A stretch of DNA of 5,431 nucleotides from an uncultured Collinsella sp. (GTDB lineage Bacteria > Actinomycetota > Coriobacteriia > Coriobacteriales > Coriobacteriaceae), in the NCBI GenBank assembly GCA_900545605.1, contig UQZL01000058.1, positions 1 through 5,431 of the forward strand, given 5' to 3'. Below are positions 4,261 to 5,431 of this stretch, piece after piece (the stretch's first letter is position 1; each line of letters starts with the position of its first letter). Below the pieces are notes generated by a model. The model was not told the origin of the DNA and ran no database searches. It saw only the letters and a program-made list of their open reading frames with translations. The translations under genes were made by a program, and so were the position numbers.

Positions 4261-5431
4261 TTACTCCACCGGTTTGAAGATGGTGGACTGGCCGAAGACG
4301 CTGCGGATGAGGGCTTTGGCCTCGTCCTCGGTCTGCGGGATGCTCGGGGCTGCACCCTGATGGCCGAAGGGGCTGCCCGCACCGGGGTTGGACTCCCAGG
4401 GAGCTGCAGGAGCGCCCTCCTCTTTGGGGGCAGTTGCAGCGGACTTGGGCGCGGACGCCGCACCCGGCACGTCGAACGGAGGCAGATCGTCCCCGCTCGC
4501 ATCGACAGCGAAGCCGCCGACCATAGCGTCGTCGTAGGGCACCTGCTCGGATTCCCACGGCGCGGACTGCGCGACAGGCTGAGCCTTGGGGGCAGCCGAG
4601 CGCTCGGGCGCACGAGGTGCGGGCTCGGTCGGGAGCTTACCCGTGGCAGGAGCGCCGGCGGGGTTGTCGGAGCGTAGCCAGGGGGCTTTGCCCAGGTCAG
4701 ACGACTTGGGCGCGGGCGAGACGGGCTTGGGCGCGGGTGTCGGAGCAGCCGGTTTGGGCGCCGCGGGCTTAGGCGCCGACGGGGTCGATGCCGCTACCGG
4801 CGCCGCTTGCTGCTGCGACGCGCTGGCGCTCGAGGATACAGGGGCCGCCGAGGACACGGGTTGCGGGTCCGCAGATGCCGCAGCCCGTGCAGATGGAGAA
4901 TGCTCCTCATGTTGAGGAGCCGGCGTGCCACCCCCATCCAGGACATAGTCGACGGTACGACGACCGAAGACCGCGCAGACCGTCGGCAGGACCACCGACT
5001 GCGTATCGGCGCGACCGAGCATCTTAATGGCAAAAGTCGAACCCGCGGGGAACGAGACCGTGAGCTTGGAGCCGTCGTCGGCCGTGGCGCGGGCGTTGAG
5101 CAAAAGCCCTGCGTAGGAAGCCTGACGTGCCTTGACACGCTCGACAACCTCGGCCCATTTGCGCTGCAGCTCTCCGGCATCCTCGACCGCGGGCGTCTCG
5201 GCAGCACCGGCGGCGGCAACCTGGGCGGCATTGTTGGACTGGGGCTTAGGTGCCGGAGCGGTGGCAGACGCGGGGGCCGCAACGGGCTGAGGCGCAGGCG
5301 CTGCAGGCTTGGAAGCTGACACGGACGCAGAACGGGGCGCAGGCTGGGCAGCCGGAACAGCAGCACCACGGTCCCAAGGCATACCGCCCTGGCGCGCGGA
5401 CGTAGCAGCGGGGGCAGCGGATGCCGCCGGG
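4261..5431 (-). CDS. dnaX: DNA polymerase III subunit gamma/tau, C-terminal part (5' end beyond window)
   Basis: About 389 codons of the 3' end are visible; the frame is open to the right edge, so the ATG at 5382 is internal. The N-terminal ATPase and clamp-loader domains lie outside. DnaX loads the sliding clamp at the replication fork. Visible parts, numbered from the internal Met: Ala/Pro-rich linker 1-68; a folded segment about 70-150 (ELQRKWAEVVERVKARQ, then LTVSFPAGSTFAIKML and VDYVLDG) resembling the small domain in the C-terminal half of Gram-positive DnaX; a long Pro/Ala/Ser/Lys-rich linker 153-350; and a short terminal peptide (TEDEAKALIRSVFGQSTIFKPVE, 351-373). The assignment rests on this domain plus the ybaB-recR neighbourhood, since the diagnostic ATPase motifs are outside. 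Four PW motifs recur in the tail. No A-rich frameshift site for a short gamma form is visible in this part. No clear terminator follows the stop. Confidence 0.85.
   Translation of the reverse strand, partial: PAASAAPAATSARQGGMPWDRGAAVPAAQPAPRSASVSASKPAAPAPQPVAAPASATAPAPKPQSNNAAQVAAAGAAETPAVEDAGELQRKWAEVVERVKARQASYAGLLLNARATADDGSKLTVSFPAGSTFAIKMLGRADTQSVVLPTVCAVFGRRTVDYVLDGGGTPAPQHEEHSPSARAAASADPQPVSSAAPVSSSASASQQQAAPVAASTPSAPKPAAPKPAAPTPAPKPVSPAPKSSDLGKAPWLRSDNPAGAPATGKLPTEPAPRAPERSAAPKAQPVAQSAPWESEQVPYDDAMVGGFAVDASGDDLPPFDVPGAASAPKSAATAPKEEGAPAAPWESNPGAGSPFGHQGAAPSIPQTEDEAKALIRSVFGQSTIFKPVE
4390..4932 (-). repeat. Low-complexity Pro/Ala tail of DnaX with recurring APW motifs
   Basis: This encodes the tail after the folded segment. 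It is dominated by Ala, Pro, Ser and Lys, with PKPAAPKPAAPTPAPKP as its most regular stretch. Within it lie APWLR (4672-4686), APWES (4549-4563) and APWES (4390-4404); a fourth copy, PWDR, lies upstream of the folded segment at 5368-5379. The spacing is irregular, so these are short linear motifs rather than tandem repeats. Confidence 0.7.

Noticed and set aside
4265..4287. Stem TCCACC/GGTGGA as a terminator for the plus-strand gene
   Set aside because: The stem is only 6 bp with an 11-base loop, there is no T-tract, and it lies inside the dnaX coding end.
3990..4613. Minus-strand frame of 207 codons overlapping the dnaX end and the plus-strand gene
   Set aside because: It is an Arg/Ser/Pro-rich out-of-frame reading of dnaX, with no start signal or domain.
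4794..5369. Other frames opposite or out of phase with the dnaX tail
   Set aside because: The low-complexity, GC-rich tail keeps several frames open by composition alone; only the minus frame ending at 4261 contains a folded segment and runs on through the right edge.

Overview
The window is GC-rich, and its genes are tightly packed, mostly on the minus strand. It most likely comes from a Coriobacteriia-type actinobacterium of the Collinsella kind. That assignment is an inference from gene content, the Ala/Pro-rich DnaX tail and base composition; no rRNA or other taxonomic marker is present. Reading in the minus direction (from position 5431 down to 1), the order is: the 3' end of dnaX (clamp-loader gamma/tau subunit, cut by the right edge), ybaB/ebfC (nucleoid-associated protein), recR (recombination mediator), a membrane-anchored protein of unknown function, and a serine/threonine protein kinase (cut by the left edge).

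Right half (3105-5431): this is the widely conserved dnaX-ybaB-recR replication/repair cluster, but dnaX and ybaB are separated by 835 bases. That gap carries a small plus-strand gene (3766-4239) for a single-pass membrane protein of unknown function, plus a relatively AT-rich intergenic stretch with its own perfect TATAAT box, a strong Shine-Dalgarno site and inverted repeats. The membrane-protein gene converges on dnaX with only 21 bases between the stop codons. YbaB and RecR remain coupled, with 13 bases between them.

Middle (2250-2494): about 245 bases without a gene between recR and the membrane-anchored protein. They hold a 9-bp hairpin just after recR, two nearly identical palindromes (GTTGCRCAAC) centred 73 bases apart, a weak promoter candidate, and a good intrinsic-terminator-like hairpin directly upstream of the next gene's ribosome binding site.

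Left half (1-2249): a two-gene unit. The first gene encodes a protein with a basic cytoplasmic N-terminus, one membrane segment, an outside domain, a Ser/Gly/Asp-rich linker and a C-terminal helical, Cys-containing domain. Its stop codon overlaps the start of a Hanks-type Ser/Thr kinase (ATGA), so the two are probably translated together. The kinase has the complete set of catalytic motifs and no membrane segment in the visible part. A plausible reading is a membrane protein plus cytosolic kinase signalling pair, but no sequence motif proves this.

No tRNA, rRNA, CRISPR array, transposase or phage gene is visible. The points most worth following up are the interrupted dnaX-ybaB-recR cluster, the uncharacterised kinase/membrane-protein pair with its terminator-like leader, and the repeated APW motifs in the DnaX tail.
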